Positions 35,134 to 47,198 of a stretch of 64,000 bases of DNA are shown one piece after another. This DNA is from Globodera rostochiensis (Eukaryota; Nematoda; Chromadorea; Rhabditida; Heteroderidae): contig JAEVLN010000010.1 in the NCBI GenBank assembly GCA_018350325.1, positions 2,852,001 through 2,916,000 of the forward strand, read 5' to 3'. How positions within the stretch are numbered: position 1 is the first letter of the stretch; every line of letters starts with the position of its first letter. The position numbers were made by a program, and so were the translations under genes. Under the pieces are notes generated by a model, which was not told the DNA's origin, ran no database searches, and worked only from the letters and a program-made list of their open reading frames with translations.

Positions 35134-36041
35134 GCAAAGGCAGCTTGAATTAAGCATATTGTAAGTAATTCTATTTTGCCTAAGGTTCAAATTTCTCGAG
35201 TAAAATTTTTTTTCTTCATTTTTTTAATTAATGTCTTGCTGGTGTAATGGTGTGTATGAGTTTGCCTGGGGATCAGCTGTCAATTTTCCATTTTGTTTGT
35301 CCTCGGGAAAATTGAGAAAAAAACAAAAAAAATTTGTTGCGAAGTGAAAATCACGTGTCAGCTGTCAATTCTCCATTTTCCGTAATTTCGGCCCAATCCC
35401 TTCCTTAATCGGATCCCAAAATTTTAAATAAATTTTTTAATTCAATTTTGCCCGACCCGTCCTTGTCAATTTCCAAAATTTAATAATCGAAATTATTTAA
35501 AGACGAAATGCATTTTTCAAATTACGAAAGCACCAGCTGTCGCATTTTGTGATGATTTTAGACGCAGAATGATTAGCCGGTGGGCGGGGGGGCCATTGGG
35601 CAAAAACGCACAAAAGGGAAATGGTTAGGCAATTGTATGTTTAAATTTTAAAAAATGGCAAGAATATTAAAATAGAAATAACTTTATTTTCAAAAATGTT
35701 AATAATGGCAAAAAATCGGCAACATTGAGAATTTGGTTGCAATTTTAACTCGGGGCAATGGCGGCAATGCGTAAGAAAACTTTCTAAATTTCATAAGCCA
35801 ACCTTTTGGACTTTACACGGATCTTTTTCGTATCGCGCGCGCAATTGTTCTATTTTCATGGCAACTAAATACCAATGCGACTCGAAGGATAAATCTCTGA
35901 AGTCTGTCCAAGCAATAGTCGGCGCCAATTGACAACTGGTAAAAAAAAATTTTTTTTTGCTTCAAAATTTAGAAATTTCCCCGTTTTTTATGTTAGTATT
36001 GGCCCCGGCGAGCGAACTAACCCAAAAGAACCATGTCGGGG
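35134..36041. other. AT-rich DNA, no gene seen
   Basis: The only internal structure is a short direct repeat: CAGCTGTCAATTTTCCATTTT near 35275 and CAGCTGTCAATTCTCCATTTT near 35360. Confidence 0.35.
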
Positions 36042-36049
36042 TTCGGAGG

Positions 36050-36342
36050 CAGGATGGGCAAAGCTCGTTGCACCGCCCAAAGCCGAAGCTCGAAACCAAG
36101 CTCAATTTTTTCGAAGCTCTAAGTTCGAAGCCCAAAATACTCGAAGCCGAAGTTTTTGAAAATTTCCTGACGAAATTTGGAAACAGAAATACGGACCCTC
36201 CAAAAATTACAGATTCCAAAACCCCTCAAATTTCATAATATTGCAATTTTTGTTATTTAATTTTCGGTTGCACGAAGGAAGCTCGAACTTCGAAGCTCAA
36301 AATACCCGAGCGAAGCTTGAAGCCCAAATTCGTCCATCCCTG
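36050..36342. mobile_element. hAT-like MITE, 293 bp
   Basis: The ends are CAGGATGGGC and GTCCATCCCTG. The flanks are TTCGGAGG (36042-36049) and GTCGGAGC (36343-36350), sharing the central six bases in register. Subterminal GAAGCTCGAA or TTCGAAGCTC words repeat at least six times on both sides. Confidence 0.6.
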
Positions 36343-36350
36343 GTCGGAGC

Positions 36351-38281
36351 CGACCAAATTTTGGAGCTCGGGGTCGGGGGATCAACCTTACTTTCAGGCA
36401 TCAGTTTAAATTTTGAAAAAAAGAATAGGTTCTGTCAATCTCTAACAAAACAAAATGGAATAATTGTGTCAATATTAAATATTCATTTTCAGGGCTCGGG
36501 GTCGGGGTTGAAGAAATTCTGTTCATAAAAATTTTTTTCATAAAAATTTCTTCAATGTCTTCAGCACACTATTTCGTCTTCAAAAACCCTAACTTGCCCA
36601 GTTCTGATCAGAAACGTACAATTTTTTTTTGTTTAGATCAGCTTATAAAAAATTTATTTAATTTAGTTTTAAATTACAAAATTTAATTTTTTAATTTTTT
36701 GTTGAAAATTGATCATACCGTAACATCAGTTTTGATAGGAAAAGGTCAAACTCCTTTTTGTTCGATTTAGTTCATCGATCTCCAATTTCTACGTTCAAAC
36801 TGAACCGAACCCGGCAAATAATATAATCATTTTGAAGCTCACAAATTGAGGCATCTCCTACCACAATTCAGGCCTCAACCACCAAAAAATTTTCGTTTAC
36901 CTACAATTTTTCTGAAATTGATCAGATTTTGCTTCGTGCAGTGAAAAAAATTAGAATTCGACACTTGGTCGGTATTCTATCGACACTTAGACTTTTCGAC
37001 ACTCGGACAAGTTGCCGGTCTCTAGCCAGAAGTGGATTGTCATGGCAGGACTTTTATTTTTTCAAAAAAGTTAAGTCTTAAAAGGTGTTAGCACTTTTTC
37101 GTGCCATAGTTAAAGCGTAGAATAAAAATAAAGCGCAAGATATAAAAACAGTTTGAGCATCTCGAGGCATAAAAATAAGCACTATTTTGTTAATTTGAGC
37201 CCTGACGGATTTAAAACGAGTTAAATCACGTTTTCCGTGCCAATTTTAGCGCGCTGTGCCGGACGCCCAAACGTCCCCAACTCCGACGGGAACTGGTGCC
37301 TGTTTCAATTGTCACTTATACTTTTAACTTGTTAAAACTTCAAAGTTAAAAGTAACTGCGTTTCAATTCTTTTTTTTGACTTTGAAGTTTTAAAGGCAAC
37401 TCTTTTAACCAATTGAAACACAAGTTTCCCCAAATTCCACAAAACCATAGGGGGGAGGGGGCTTTTTGGTTAAAATTTGTGGGAAATATTTTTTATTCTA
37501 AAAATGTCTGAAAATATGTTATTTGATGCACTGATTACGAATTCGTCAACAGAAAAAAAAAATTTAAATCGGTTTTTGAAATTTTTGATGCGTAGAACAC
37601 GAATCGAATATCGAAAACAGAACCCGAATTCGAACATTTTTTTCAATTTCAGAAAGAACATTTTTCGACGTAAAAAATAATTTATGCACCTCCCAAAAAG
37701 GTTCAAATGTTCAATAATGCACGAAAATGTATGAGATAATAAACAAAATAAATCAATTGTTAATGGGGTAGAAAATGTGCAATTTAAAAAATTTCGCCAA
37801 ACCAAAAAAAGGTTGCATTTAAAATTTAAAAAAATGTTCGAATTCGGGTTCTGTTTTCGATATTCGCAAAATCAAAGCTCCGATTCGTGTTCTACGCATA
37901 TTTTTACCCTAGGAAAAATGCAATTAAAATTGCAAACATTTAAAAATTCTTAATTTTATTTTCGTCGGAACCCCAATTCCATGGGCTTGCCGAAAACCCG
38001 ACTAATTTTGGCTAGTATTTTTTTGCCAAAAAAGTAATGGGTCAAAAATTCTGAAAAAAATAAATGTTATCAGTAGGGTAGATGGCGGTCGGTTAACCGA
38101 ACCGAAACCGAAAACCGGCTTTTTTGGCCCAAAAACCGAAACCGAAAACCGGGGGTCGTAAAACCGGCCTAACCGAAAACCGGTACCCCTGGTTTTCCGG
38201 TTTCGGTTTAAAAAATGAAAAAAATACACCCCTAAGGATGGCAATTTTGTTGTAGATTTTGTGAAAAGTGGTGGTGTAGTG
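36351..38281. other. Non-coding DNA with small palindromic repeats
   Basis: 37301-37420 is a MITE-like palindrome bounded by TGTTTCAATTG and CAATTGAAACA. 37589-37648 pairs with 37833-37899 as an inverted repeat (ATGCGTAGAACACGAATCG, then CGAAAACAGAACCCGAATTC). 38085-38212 is built of CCGAAAACCGG and CCGGTTTTCGG words in both orientations. No gene seen. Confidence 0.45.
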
Positions 38282-39565
38282 GTGAGTGGCAGGGTTGCAA
38301 CGGATCATCCGAAATCCGTTGTCCGAAATCCGGTGTTTTTCTCAATCCGATATCCGAAATCCGATCCGACAAATTTTGGGCGCCAATCCGATATCCGAAA
38401 TCCGATCCGACAAATTTTGGCAAATCCGATCCGAAATCCGGATAATTGTCCGATATGATTGAACATAAAAAATGAACCAAAGAGTATATAATAGCATACT
38501 GAAGGGCTTATCAATAGGGTCGAGATTTAATCAATATTTTAAGCAATTTTCTTGAGAAAAATGCAATTTTAAGCATTTTTTAGAAATTTCTTGAAGAAAT
38601 TCAATATCTTTCCCCAAAATTTCTTAAGAAAAAACCAATAAAACCAGGGTTCGCAGATGAAAATTTTCAAAAGCCTCATTTGGTAGGCAAAAAAGCCTCA
38701 TTTGGGACCAAAAAACCTCATTTTTCTAAAATCATGTTTTTTTTGCGCGCGGTTTTCCCAAATACTTTTTTTATTGGGCGGGGGGGGTCGGCGGTGCCGA
38801 TAGGCGCCGCCGAGAAAATTTTACGCATTTTTTTACTCAGATTGCAACTAAATTTGCAGAAGATTGATGCTTTTTTGCTTTAAAAAAATTGAAAATGGCG
38901 TTTTCTTATTAAGAAAATTCCCAATTAGGTATTTCAAACCGGAAAACTTTTACATTTTTTTGATCAATTTTCTTAACAAATTCACATCAAAAATTCAAAA
39001 ATTTTCTCGGCGGCGCCTATCGGCACCGCCGACCCCCCCCCCCCCAACCCGCAAGCAGAATTCGCAAAAAAATTTTGTATTTTTGAAAAATGAAAATCGA
39101 CCAAATTTTTGTTAAATTTCAACAAAAATTCTAAGAATCGACTTTTTTTGGCTCCCCCCCCCCTCTAAAAATTTTTCTGGTTACGGCCCTGGATGGGAAG
39201 TTAAACTTTTTCTTCATCATAATTTGCCCATTTGCGATTTTTCTTATTGAACTTGAGTGTTACATTGAATAAATTATCATTTCCCGGAAATCTTCTAAAA
39301 AAACACCAAAATTTCAGTTTTTCCACTAAAAAATTTTTTCATCCGAAATCCGTTATCCGATATCCGAAATCCGGTGTTTTTTCAAATCCGATATCCGAAA
39401 TCCGATCCGACAAATTTTGGGTTACCCGATCCGAATCCGTATCCGACTTTTTTCTCAAGAACAATCCGATCCGAAATCCTTATCCGACTTTTTTTCCCAA
39501 TCCGTTGCAACCCTGGTGAGTGGTGGGGACAGTTGACCTGGTGGCAGTGTATGGTTCAGATCCCT
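38260..39565 (+). repeat. tRNA-like repeat split by the hAT-like element
   Basis: Left of the element is GGTGGTGTAGTGGTGAGTGG. To its right, after the duplicated GTGAGTGG, come TGGGGACAGTTGACC and GGTTCAGATCCC near 39551-39562. Joined through the duplication, the flanks give a box-A-like and a box-B-like motif at tRNA-like spacing. The interpretation is inferred. Confidence 0.35.
38290..39515. mobile_element. hAT-like non-autonomous element, 1,226 bp, perfect 8-bp target duplication
   Basis: Ends CAGGGTTGCAACGGAT and ATCCGTTGCAACCCTG, flanked by GTGAGTGG on both sides (38282-38289, 39516-39523). Subterminal regions of about 160 bp on each side consist of ATCCGATATCCGAAATCCG-type words. The interior carries two copies of the GC-rich GATA-loop hairpin in opposite orientation (38788-38813, 39007-39032), next to G and C runs. 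No transposase. Confidence 0.9.
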
Positions 39566-40439
39566 GCTGCGTGAATTTTTTTTCCAACATTCTCAACATA
39601 TTTACTAGTGATCGGCCAGAAGGTTCGGTCGGTACTATTCGGTAAAGTACCGAAAAAGTACCGTTAGAAAAGAGTATCTGTACTTCGGTCGGTACTTTTC
39701 GGTAAAATACCGAAAAAGTACCGGTATGGAATTTTGGCTTTATCAAATGTTTATAAATGGGTTTGGAAAGCTTAAGGTTCTAGAAAATCCGCATTTCGGC
39801 CTGTTCCTGTTCTGTGTCAGGATTTTTAAGTTTTTGGCTTAGTTTAAGGGGGGTCGGCGGTGCCGATAGGCGCCGCCGAGAAAATTTTGCATTCTTGATG
39901 GAATTTGTTAAGAAAAATGGCCCAAAAATGCATCACGGAAGGGCGAAAAATGATTAAAAAATTTACAAAATTTTCGGACATTGAAATCAAGATTCCGAGT
40001 CTACTCGAGACTTTTAAAAACAAATTAATTTTAGGTTAAGAAACTAGACGAAAATGTTAGTCGTTTTATTAGGGGTTTTTGTCGGTGATCGGTGATGCCA
40101 ATAGGCGTCGCCGAGGAAAAAAAAATGAAAATTCTTACGATTTTATTACCAATTTCGATAACTAAAATGGTGAAAAAAGAATTCTTTATGTAAATCTTAG
40201 AAGTTTTGAATTTCTGCAAATTTTACCAAAGGGTCCCCCCTATGGGTTTTCAAAATTTGAACCCGGTTCAAACACCGGTTCAAAGTGGTTTCCTAATAAA
40301 AATTTTGATATTATTCGATTTGTCTCGATGAGGGGAGTCGATTGATATATAATATTCGAAAAACAAAAAGTTATTATATTCTTCAATTTTACCAAAAAAA
40401 TATTGTTTTTGAAGTTAATTGAAATACACAAAAAACTAT

Positions 40440-40510
40440 TTACACAGTCGGGGTTTGAACCCCAGGTACCCACATCCCTCACCAGGGCTAATCACTGAGA
40501 CACGTGGGTT
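40440..40510 (-). repeat. tRNA-derived SINE-like head
   Basis: The minus strand reads CACGTGTCTCAGTGATTAGC (box A-like), then GGGGTTCAAACCCC (box B-like) about 40 bases later. The acceptor stem is not paired, so it is not called as a tRNA gene. Confidence 0.45.
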
Positions 40511-40545
40511 TATTAGAGGCAAGTGAAAAAATTCAAATATATTAC

Positions 40546-41495
40546 CAGGCGTGCTCACGGATATCCGGATATCCGCGGATATATCCGGATACGGACGGAT
40601 AAAGGATATGGTTTTTCGGATATATCCGGATACGGACGGATAACGGATATGGTTTTTTGGAACGTCACGGATACGGACGGATGACGGATATGACCCTAAT
40701 ATCCGCGGATATCCGTCGCATCCGTTCTTTTTTTACTGCTGAAGTAAAATTTATTAAAACGATTTCTTAAATTGGTTTTCAAGGATATTTACTAAGTTTG
40801 AACATGGCCTAGTGGTTAAACTTATAGGGTGATGCTACTTTGTGTCGAGGGTTCTATACCCTTTCGCGTATACATTTTTATTTTATACTTTAACTCTTTC
40901 TTTTTAGTATTCTTACAACTTTTTGAAAAAAAAATCATACAAAAAATAAATTTTAAGCATTTACATAAAATTAGTTCATTTTAGAACTCAATTACCTAAA
41001 AATTGGACGATTATTCTTAGCATAAGTCTTTACATATTCAGTTTTTTCTCTCGGCGGCGCCTATCGGCACCGCCGACCTCCCACCCCCCCCCCTCCAGCA
41101 GAAAAGCAGAATTTAAAAAAAAATTTTGAAATTTTTTCACAAAAATTTTAAAAATTCTTATCGAAAAATTTTTTTTGGAAAAAGTTGATTAACAACCAAT
41201 CAAAAGTTCAATCTTTTCCTTTAAAATTTTCTTGTTAAGCTCAATACATATCAATTTCGATTTAATTTTAATCAGACGATAACGCGATCGGAAAAAATTC
41301 GCTTTGAAAAATCATTTTTTCGAAATTTGGAGAAAACTTTAGTGATTTTTAAATAATGCGGATATCCGCGGACATCCGCGGACGGATATCCGGATATGGA
41401 ATTTTGGAACGTCACGGATACGGACGGATAACGGATATGAGATTTTGAGGACGGACGGATACGGATACGAAAATCCGTATCCGTTAGCACGCCTG
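40546..41495. mobile_element. Nested hAT-like element, 950 bp, perfect 8-bp target duplication
   Basis: Ends CAGGCGTGCT and AGCACGCCTG, flanked by TATATTAC on both sides (40538-40545, 41496-41503). The empty site is visible in a related copy at 47199-47226, where AAATATATTACCACATTTTT reads through uninterrupted. Subterminal DNA is GGATATCCGGATACGGACGG-type. The interior has a hairpin copy at 41051-41076 and a tRNA-like block (GGCCTAGTGGTTAAAC near 40806, GGGTTCTATACCC near 40849). Confidence 0.92.
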
Positions 41496-41641
41496 TATAT
41501 TACCACATTTTTCCGTTCGGTACTTTTTTCGGGACTCAGATTTTGTTCGGTCGGTACCTCCGGTTCTCAAATTGTTTCGGTCGGTTCTTTTCGGTAAAAT
41601 ACCGAAAAAGTACCGGTACCGAATAGTACCGAAAAAATCCA

Positions 41642-44296
41642 AAAAGGTTCGGTCGGTACTTTTCGGCAAAGTACCAAACAAAAAGTACCGAAAATCCCGA
41701 AAAAGCGTCGGTACTTTCCCGTACCGACCGAACACTAATATTTACACTGTGTAAACAATTCCAAAAGTTTTTTAAATTTCTCAATTTCTTTAAAATTTAG
41801 ATACAATTTACAAGTTTTTCATTTTTTGATTGGCGAATTCACTGAATATTTAAAAGGTATACTTTGTTCAAAGTTGAGTGACCCCACCCCGACTGAGTAA
41901 TTTATTTTTTATCACTTTCGGTGAGCATCTATGGTGAACGAAACAAACCATTAAAAATTGTTTCAATTTCTCTTTGTAAAATTGGTAAGTCATGCATTGT
42001 GAAAATTAGAAATTTAATACCCAAAAAATAGGAAAACAAGGACCATTTATTTAATCGTCGACAGCCAGCCAAAAATGGCGAGTATTTTTGAAAAAAATTG
42101 AAAACAAAATATGCCGTTTCAGAAAAAGACATACGTACACGGTCCGTTGGGATTAGGGGAAAAGGTGGTCGGCTGACAGGCTGAATGTCAGAAATTTTGC
42201 GTACCCTCGGGGGATTAACTGTCAAAAATTGCCAAACTCTTCAAATCGGTGCCGAAAAATGGGGTTAGCAAAAAAAGGCACCCCACACCGTAACTGACAC
42301 GGCCAAAAGGTTCGGTCGGTACTTTTCGGCAAAGTACCAAACAAAAAGTACCGAAAATCCCGAAAAAGCGTCGGTACTTTCCCGTACCGACCGAACACTA
42401 ATATTTACACTGTGTAAACAATTCCAAAAGTTTTTTAAATTTCTCAATTTCTTTAAAATTTAGATACAATTTACAAGTTTTTCATTTTTTGATTGGCGAA
42501 TTCACTGAATATTTAAAAGGTATACTTTGTTCAAAGTTGAGTGACCCCACCCCGACTGAGTAATTTATTTTTTATCACTTTCGGTGAGCATCTATGGTGA
42601 ACGAAACAAACCATTAAAAATTGTTTCAATTTCTCTTTGTAAAATTGGTAAGTCATGCATTGTGAAAATTAGAAATTTAATACCCAAAAAATAGGAAAAC
42701 AAGGACCATTTATTTAATCGTCGACAGCCAGCCAAAAATGGCGAGTATTTTTGGAAAAAATTGAAAAACAAAATATGCCGTTTCAGAAAAAGACATACGT
42801 ACACGGTCCGTTGGGATTAGGGGAAAAGGTGGTCGGCTGACAGGCTGAATGTCAGAAATTTTGCGTACCCTCGGGGGATTAACTGTCAAAAATTGCCAAA
42901 CTCTTCAAATCGGTGCCGAAAAATGGGGTTAGCAAAAAAAGGCACCCCACACCGTAACTGACACGGCCAAAAGGTTCGGTCGGTACTTTTCGGCAAAGTA
43001 CCAAACAAAAAGTACCGAAAATCCCGAAAAAGCGTCGGTACTTTCCCGTACCGACCGAACACTAATATTTACACTGTGTAAACAATTCCAAAAGTTTTTT
43101 AAATTTCTCAATTTCTTTAAAATTTAGATACAATTTACAAGTTTTTCATTTTTTGATTGGCGAATTCACTGAATATTTAAAAGGTATACTTTGTTCAAAG
43201 TTGAGTGACCCCACCCCGACTGAGTAATTTATTTTTTATCACTTTCGGTGAGCATCTATGGTGAACGAAACAAACCATTAAAAATTGTTTCAATTTCTCT
43301 TTGTAAAATTGGTAAGTCATGCATTGTGAAAATTAGAAATTTAATACCCAAAAAATAGGAAAACAAGGACCATTTATTTAATCGTCGACAGCCAGCCAAA
43401 AATGGCGAGTATTTTTGAAAAAAATTGAAAACAAAATATGCCGTTTCAGAAAAAGACATACGTACACGGTCCGTTGGGATTAGGGGAAAAGGTGGTCGGC
43501 TGACAGGCTGAATGTCAGAAATTTTGCGTACCCTCGGGGGATTAACTGTCAAAAATTGCCAAACTCTTCAAAATCGGTGCCGAAAATGGGGTTAGCAAAA
43601 AAAAGGCACCCCACACCGTAACTGCACGGCCAAAAGGTTCGGTCGGTACTTTTCGGCAAAGTACCAAACAAAAAGTACCGAAAATCCCGAAAAAGCGTCG
43701 GTACTTTCCCGTACCGACCGAACACTAATATTTACACTGTGTAAACAATTCCAAAAGTTTTTTAAATTTCTCAATTTCTTTAAAATTTAGATACAATTTA
43801 CAAGTTTTTCATTTTTTGATTGGCGAATTCACTGAATATTTAAAAGGTATACTTTGTTCAAAGTTGAGTGACCCCACCCCGACTGAGTAATTTATTTTTT
43901 ATCACTTTCGGTGAGCATCTATGGTGAACGAAACAAACCATTAAAAATTGTTTCAATTTCTCTTTGTAAAATTGGTAAGTCATGCATTGTGAAAATTAGA
44001 AATTTAATACCCAAAAAATAGGAAAACAAGGACCATTTATTTAATCGTCGACAGCCAGCCAAAAATGGCGAGTATTTTTGGAAAAAATTGAAAAACAAAA
44101 TATGCCGTTTCAGAAAAAGACATACGTACACGGTCCGTTGGGATTAGGGGAAAAGGTGGTCGGCTGACAGGCTGAATGTCAGAAATTTTGCGTACCCTCG
44201 GGGGATTAACTGTCAAAAATTGCCAAACTCTTCAAATCGGTGCCGAAAAATGGGGTTAGCCAAAAAGGCACCCCACACCGTAACTGACACGGCCAA
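41642..44296 (+). repeat. 663/664-bp tandem array, four copies, in a two-by-two higher-order pattern
   Basis: Unit starts are near 41642, 42305, 42969 and 43632. Each unit begins with the last 92 bp or so of the hAT-like element (down to GAACACTA), followed by its ATATTTAC flank and about 560 bp of host DNA. Copies 1 and 3 share one variant of an A-rich stretch (GTATTTTTGAAAAAAATTG), while copies 2 and 4 share another (GTATTTTTGGAAAAAATTG). The 1,327-bp dimer was therefore duplicated as a block. The array arose after the hAT insertion. No gene. Confidence 0.93.
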
Positions 44297-44351
44297 TCCC
44301 CTCCCCGGAGGGTAATAAATTGAGACATACCCCTACATAAATACGCCCAAA

Positions 44352-44878
44352 ATGGGTAAAAAGGAAATAAACTGCAACACTTACAGCGGCCATTTCTTAT
44401 CCCTACGGCAGAAGTGGTTATTTTTACGCGATCCGATAATGCCAATTGATTTTAGATTAGAAAGGGAGGACACAACAAAAACCAGAGAAACGGACATTTC
44501 GGATTATGTTGAACAGTACTCAAAAGAACTTACGAGCATTACTGAAAACGTAAAAACGGCAATGAAAAAGGCGCAGGAAAGACAAAAAGCGCGCCGATCA
44601 GGTCAGAAAGGCACGCGAACATGAGTTCAGAGTTGGAGAATTGGTGATGGTCCTAATCGACCATTGGCCCACAGAGGAATACCATAAATTCAAACCCCGA
44701 TGGTCCGGTCCCTGGAGAATTACCAACATAAATGGCCCAGTTCTAAGTGTTAAAACCTCGGGAACACCGACAAAATCATCAAAGTCAATAAGGAAAAGGC
44801 AAAGAAATTTATACAAAATTCGGAGAATAGTCACATAAATACGGGGGAAGTCGATCAGAATAAGAATTGAGAGATATA
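44352..44878 (+). pseudogene. LTR-retroelement integrase C-terminus, frameshifted
   Basis: One frame reads RDPIMPIDFRLERED, then VEQYSKELTSITENVKTAMK. A second frame reads KAREHEFRVGELVMVL and KFKPRWSGPWRITNINGPVL. A third reads NTDKIIKVNKEKAKKF. Together they match the spacing of a Ty3/BEL-type integrase C-terminal region and its GPW/GPY-like module, broken by indels near 44590 and 44762. Upstream pol is absent because the tandem array and a junction near 44296 replace it. Confidence 0.65.
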
Positions 44879-44978
44879 AATCGACCAATTACCTTAAATA
44901 CGCCCGTACGAGCTTTCAAGTATACATAAAACGCGAAATTACCCAAGCTTATTTAGTTTCCCTCCACCCACAAGGTCA

Positions 44979-45407
44979 ATGAGCACTAAGAAAGAAATCG
45001 AGGAGGAAGCCACACCGATACAGTGGCAGACGTTGATTGGAATACCCCAGGGAGATGAATACATCATCAACATTTGGCCCGGACCTTTAAGCTTTTCAGA
45101 TCAAAACCTTATGTCCCTAAAATCAACTAAATACATTTTCAGTTATATCCAAAAAGATACAATCACAAAAATTCTCCGAAAAGCGATTGTTGAGAAAAAA
45201 CACATCTCATATGTGTGGGAAGGTATCGGCCCCCTAACAATTGATGAATTCGATGGTCAATATAAATTGTCGGTGATTGGTCATTTTAAAATGACCTTCA
45301 ATAATCGAAAGAGAGAGGATTGTATCACTATACGTAGTGCAAGAGTGCTTAAAATTCCAAAGGGGCTGGGGGAGTTAGTCCTTGGCCGAAATGTACCCAA
45401 TTTTTGA
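44979..45407 (+). CDS. Unrecognised ORF downstream of integrase relic (142 aa)
   Basis: ATG at 44979 opens a 142-residue frame with no interruption, starting MSTKKEIEEEATPIQW. It is mixed alpha/beta in character, with motifs IWPGPLSF and HISYVWEGIGPLTIDEFDG, and has no signal peptide or membrane segment. It lies 110 bp after the integrase relic on the same strand, so it is probably an extra ORF of that retroelement. I do not recognise the family, and whether it is intact is uncertain. Confidence 0.4.
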   Translation: MSTKKEIEEEATPIQWQTLIGIPQGDEYIINIWPGPLSFSDQNLMSLKSTKYIFSYIQKDTITKILRKAIVEKKHISYVWEGIGPLTIDEFDGQYKLSVIGHFKMTFNNRKREDCITIRSARVLKIPKGLGELVLGRNVPNF

Positions 45408-45416
45408 CTTCCATTC

Positions 45417-45980
45417 CAATTGACCCTAATTTGTATGTAACCCACTTAGAATGGAAGCTCTGTTGAGCCCACAGTTGGGAAAGCGGAAGGCACATTGGAA
45501 CACGAAGTTTGGGCGAAAGAAGGGTGGGGAACAATGCCAAAAATTTTCCTGAATTTTAAGCCACACCGGCTCAGAAAGTGTCTCATAGAATTTGAATATC
45601 CCAAGGTTTTAATTACTGCTTTTTCGAGACATAATATTATGTCCATAGAGATGGCCCGTAGGGCTAGCATTGTTTATGAGTCACTCCCCACCAACGAAAT
45701 GATGTGGATTCCAGAACTAAAAACCACAGTAGAAATTCAGAGCCATGGGTGGGCCGATGTTTTTGACGGGATGACGGACTTGAACATGAAATTTTTAGTC
45801 GCCACGGGCCCGATAGAATACACAAGGAACTCCCACCCAATGCCGAATTTGATGATGAATTGGACAACCAAAAATATTTCATTGGGGACGACCCTCTTTT
45901 AACAGATGTCATTTTGGGTGAGGATTGTATTAGGAGCTGGCGTAAGATAGGTGCTTCGCGTTTAATACCCTTCTGCTGAT
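45417..45980 (+). pseudogene. Unrecognised retroelement-associated ORF, frameshifted
   Basis: One frame (from about 45495) reads EVWAKEGWGTMPKIFLNFKP and SHGWADVFDGMTDLNMKFLV to a stop near 45902. A shifted frame from about 45842 continues DDELDNQKYFIGDDPLLTD, then VILGEDCI, to a stop near 45980. The second frame's VILGEDCIRSW is faintly like the ILGxD strand at the end of a retroelement aspartic protease, but the position after integrase argues against that. Function unknown. Confidence 0.35.
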
Positions 45981-47198
45981 AATTGTACATACTCATATAT
46001 AACCAAAAAAAAATTCAAAAAATTCACAAAATTAAATACAAATTGTGTTGTGGCTTTATATGATAACGCTTTTAATATTCCCAATTTTTCCCACATATTT
46101 TGGACAAAAACAGCACGGAACCACGGAACAATCGACGACAAAAATGTGATGGTAGGAAATGGTAAATTGGTACAAAGGGCAAACCAATTAGTTAAGTGTT
46201 AATGATTAGCAACTTTTTTTTGAGAGAGAACAACTCTGAACAGCCAATTAACAAATAACCATTATTCATTACATTGGATGTCCAGAGTTGAAAACCGCAT
46301 TAAAATAACTCTAATCGCTTACTTTGTAACATTTGCAATCACCTATTTTTGTACCGAGTTCTTTTAATAGCGGAAAAGCTGAACCCCACTCCCATTTCAA
46401 CGTTTCCCACCCAATTTTCGAATTTTTTGAATTTTTTTTCGGATTTGAAAACCCACACTCGAAGGACGAAGACACCCGAAGAACGGAGACTGCACTCGGA
46501 AGTCGGTACACATGACATTTTACCCCATGCCTGCTCACACACCAAAAACCCAAACCGGGATAAGCAAACGAGCAAATAATTTTGAAGAGGCTAGACGCCA
46601 TCAATTTCAAAAAAAGAAGAGAACAAAAATCGGAAATGGCAGTCGCCTCAAAATCAAATGGCTCGAATGGGCACAACCATTTCTAAACGAAAACGAAAAC
46701 GTTGGAGGGCCAACGTTCAGTGAGCACGGGGTAGATGTGATATGTACAATCGGGAAGAAGAAGAAGAAGAACGGCGGATGAGAGTCTCGAGGGAAGAATA
46801 ACGCCCACAGACTTATCGCAAGTTGCCATCGCCCCACTTTTCCCCACATATTGTTTGTCCTTCCCCTCGAAAGAGACCGCCCCCTCCGGCGATGATAAAT
46901 TGCCGAGAAACCCAGCAGTGAGGGCTCAGTCGGTGCCCTGCCTTTGGCCCCCAAAGGCATGGCCCCGGCGGGGGACACTGTGATGGGAAGGACGATCTCA
47001 ATCTTCATACTGTACGTTTGGAACATTCGGATGTCAACGCCTTTGATCAATAAACCTTTTGGAGACCAGAGTGATCGGAGAATGGAACAGGGAAGGAAGG
47101 GGGATAACGGAAAGGGCTTCCCCACCGATCGAATCCCCGGGAAAGGTAGCCCGGGAGTCGGACCCCATGGGAGAAAGGCCCTTCCCCAAAAGCCCACC
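45981..47198. other. Non-coding region, possibly containing a degenerate LTR
   Basis: AT-rich to 46300, then mixed. 46800-47200 is GC-richer and has CAATAAACC near 47048, like an LTR polyadenylation region, but no second LTR exists in the window to confirm it. A 223-codon minus frame at 46607-47278 contains poly-Phe tracts from (GAA)n and looks accidental. Confidence 0.3.

Larger units (their letters stand above)
39606..41737. mobile_element. hAT-like element with a nested hAT-like insertion, perfect 8-bp target duplication
   Basis: Left end TAGTGATCGGCC at 39606; right end CCGACCGAACACTA ending at 41737. ATATTTAC flanks both sides (39598-39605, 41738-41745). Subterminal regions are made of GGTACTTTTCGGTAAAGTACC and CCGAAAAAGTACC words. 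Hairpin copies lie at 39854-39879 and, degenerate, near 40087-40113. Bases 40546-41495 are a younger insertion. No transposase. Confidence 0.85.

Noticed and set aside
38788..38813. Helitron 3' end (hairpin)
   Set aside because: The hairpin is suggestive, but no CTRR follows it and no 5' TC end was found. It is also duplicated in both orientations inside one element.
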